This document shows, in pieces, positions 29,837 through 31,640 of a stretch of 31,640 nucleotides of DNA (position 1 is its first letter; every line of letters begins with the position of its first letter). A model generated the notes under the pieces. It did no database searches. It was not told where the DNA came from and saw only the letters and a program-made list of their open reading frames with translations. Position numbers and translations under genes: made by a program. Source of the DNA: Trebouxia sp. TZW2008. Taxonomy: Eukaryota; Chlorophyta; Trebouxiophyceae; Trebouxiales; Trebouxiaceae. The stretch is from assembly GCA_002118135.1 (NCBI GenBank), contig BDIU01000433.1, positions 1-31,640 of the forward strand, written 5' to 3'.

Positions 29837-30862
29837 ATGGCCTCCAAGCCTGCCGGATCTCGTCAGAAGCATCGAGGCATGCTCATGTCCATCACAACCT
29901 CTCTCTGCCTGCTGCTGTGGCTTTCCCTCAGCAGCGGTATCATCCTTTTCAACAAGTGGATCTTGAACCCTCAGCGCTTCCCGTACCCAGTCACGCTGGC
30001 GTTCTGGCATATGCTCTTCTGCTCCTTTGTGGGACTGCTGGTCGTCCAGTGCAGATGCATCTCAAAGCAGAACGTGACTTGGAGCACTTGCGTCAAGATT
30101 TGCTTCCCAGTGGGAGCGCTCGGGGCTGCCGGTCTTACTCTGGGCAATGCGGCGTTCCTGTACCTTAGCGTGGCATTCGCGCAGATGCTGAAAGCTAACA
30201 TGCCCGTCATCATGTTTGTGGTGGGATGCTTGTTTCACACTGACAAGTTCAGTTGGGAGTCTTGTGGAATCATGGTGATCATTGGTGCTGGCGTGACAGT
30301 CTCCTCCCTGGGAGAATTGCAGTTCTCAACCATTGGTGCGACATTCATGCTGCTGGCCATGCTCTCCGAGGCATTCAAAATGATCTTACTGCAGTCCATG
30401 ATGCAGCGAACAGAGCTCAGGATCAACCCTGTGAATGCTCTATACTATGTCATGCCAGCATCAACGCTATGTTTGCTGCCCTTTGTTTTGGCTTTGGAAG
30501 CAAGGGTTGTGTATGCCAATGCAGTGCTTATACAACCTCAAATTCCTGTCTTAGTTGCTAGTGCAGCAGCTGCCTGCCTCCTGAATGTCATTGCATTTTG
30601 GGTAGTCAGCAACACTTCAGCGTTGACTATGAAGCTAGCTGGAATAGTGAAGGATGCCTTTCTGATCGTCTCATCCGCCTTATTGTTTGGCACGCAGCTG
30701 ACTCTAATGAGTGTAAGCGGTTACGGTGTTGCTTTGACGGGCATTGTGATTCACAATTACCAGAGTATGGCCCAAGCACAGCCTGAGATAAGTGAAACTA
30801 AAGCTCAGGACATGTTGGCTGCCAAGCCACTGTTGAACCAACACAAACAGGCTGAGGTGTGA
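29837..30862 (+). CDS. Nucleotide-sugar/triose-phosphate translocator family carrier (TPT/NST, DMT superfamily)
   Basis: An uninterrupted frame of 341 aa, the usual family length, with about ten hydrophobic helices. The first is SITTSLCLLLWLSLSSGIIL, followed by FNKWILNPQRFPYPVTLAFW. Family landmarks include FAQMLKANMPV (the Lys in helix 4), FKMILLQSMMQ, INPVNALYYVMPAS, and NTSALTMKLAGIVKD, the TPT-family signature before helix 9. This pattern fits plant 'probable sugar phosphate/phosphate translocators' of the KT/KD group, which sit in Golgi, ER or plastid membranes. There is no clear plastid transit peptide. The substrate cannot be read from the sequence. The ATG at 29837 is the first in frame, and the frame upstream lacks an ATG. 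Confidence 0.92.
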   Translation: MASKPAGSRQKHRGMLMSITTSLCLLLWLSLSSGIILFNKWILNPQRFPYPVTLAFWHMLFCSFVGLLVVQCRCISKQNVTWSTCVKICFPVGALGAAGLTLGNAAFLYLSVAFAQMLKANMPVIMFVVGCLFHTDKFSWESCGIMVIIGAGVTVSSLGELQFSTIGATFMLLAMLSEAFKMILLQSMMQRTELRINPVNALYYVMPASTLCLLPFVLALEARVVYANAVLIQPQIPVLVASAAAACLLNVIAFWVVSNTSALTMKLAGIVKDAFLIVSSALLFGTQLTLMSVSGYGVALTGIVIHNYQSMAQAQPEISETKAQDMLAAKPLLNQHKQAEV

Positions 30863-31640
30863 TAAAGTTTGACACTGCTCATAGTTGTTCTGCTGCTTGC
30901 TGCCTTATGAGCAGCAGACAGGGGGCTGCTTCTACTCATGCAGACTGCCTTTATGACATCTACGGCTTTCTTTGATCCCTTTTTAGTTGTTTTGGTTGGG
31001 CCACATAGCCCAGTCAGCGTGGACTTTCAGCGAGTAATGTCTGGTACGGTACGGGATACTTTTTAGTGTGAGTCGTTGCTGTGTCTTGTGTCAATGATGT
31101 CTTTGTTTGCCAGGATTCAACACTGTGATGCAACATTATGACAAATTGCTTCAGCAGGACATCTCAGATGATGCCACACGTACGTCTTCCAAATGGAAGG
31201 AAATCTGCAAGTGAGAAATGGAATGGCAACACAGGAATCTTTCAGCAGACAGATTGCAGCTGTGCAAAGGCAGGCATTACGTCCTATACAACTAGTTGCG
31301 GGGCAACCGTAGTCAAATTACTCGATACCCCTGATTTGAATTTGGGTGTGCCATCGCCACACTCCGAGCGTTCCCGAAAAGCATTCACCGCATCAGGCGG
31401 GTGCCATGCAATCAAAGGTGCGGGGACCTGACGAAGCAATTTGCAACAGCTGCGGCACAAGTGATGGCCACTGCAGTGTTAACACTTAAAAGCCTTTTTT
31501 GCCGCCCTAACACTGCCTCTGCAGCCTCTCACGCGACGCGCATCGAACGACTTTGCTCCCGTTACCTCAGCATCACAAAGACATAAGGCGTGTTACACGC
31601 TGTGTGCTGTCGGGCTCTGGTGAGGTCTGCGCAGCGCATG
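30863..31640. other. Downstream of the carrier gene
   Basis: It holds the probable 3' untranslated region of the carrier and then unassigned sequence. G+C and CpG rise again after about 31300, perhaps approaching the next gene's promoter. An open frame at 31138-31431 (+) resembles nothing I know. No tRNA or other RNA gene fits. Confidence 0.5.

Noticed and set aside
31290..31400. tRNA-like TTCAAATC box on the minus strand
   Set aside because: No matching A box, anticodon arm or acceptor pairing could be built around it.

Overview
The window is nuclear DNA from an intron-rich eukaryote, most likely a chlorophyte green alga and possibly a trebouxiophyte. The evidence is four plant/algal-type protein families, short phase-consistent exons with GT..AG introns that mostly end in TGCAG, no operon layout, and TG/CA-rich, CpG-poor introns. 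The genus cannot be fixed from the sequence alone.

Layout. 1-3600 is a tandem satellite of about 210-bp monomers, fronted by a (CGAA)n array. 3601-5298 has no recognisable gene. 5299-8128 (-) is a six-exon mitochondrial-type gamma carbonic anhydrase (262 aa). It is head to head, across 575 bp, with a ten-exon AP-2 clathrin adaptor mu subunit at 8704-13510 (+, 422 aa). 14170-19015 holds three tandem copies of a unit of about 1.5 kb, each carrying an F-box gene on the minus strand. Two copies are broken by frameshifts and the third is open. 19117-19545 (+) is a small hydrophilic protein, probably organelle-targeted. 20738-28720 (-) is a 13-exon, 660-aa tubulin-tyrosine-ligase-family protein with an N-terminal membrane anchor. 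29837-30862 (+) is an intronless nucleotide-sugar/triose-phosphate translocator family carrier. The genes are functionally unrelated housekeeping and regulatory genes. In the three spliced genes, all exon lengths and phases close exactly into open frames (789, 1269 and 1983 nt).

The most unusual signal is a pattern rather than a gene. In all three intron-rich genes, introns carry decayed tandem copies ('echoes') of the neighbouring exon-intron junction, 30-200 bp long and one to three per exon. At least eight exons are affected. Most echoes have frameshifts, stops, or lost splice sites (GT to GC or AT donors, AG to AA acceptors). A few remain open and in phase and could act as cassette exons. 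In TTL exon 12 the process seems to have fused three exon copies together with the former intron tails between them, giving a 67-aa coding repeat. The satellite with a palindromic core, the pogo-like MITE beside a splice acceptor, and the decaying F-box triplication are secondary points of interest. All calls come from reading the sequence; no searches were run.
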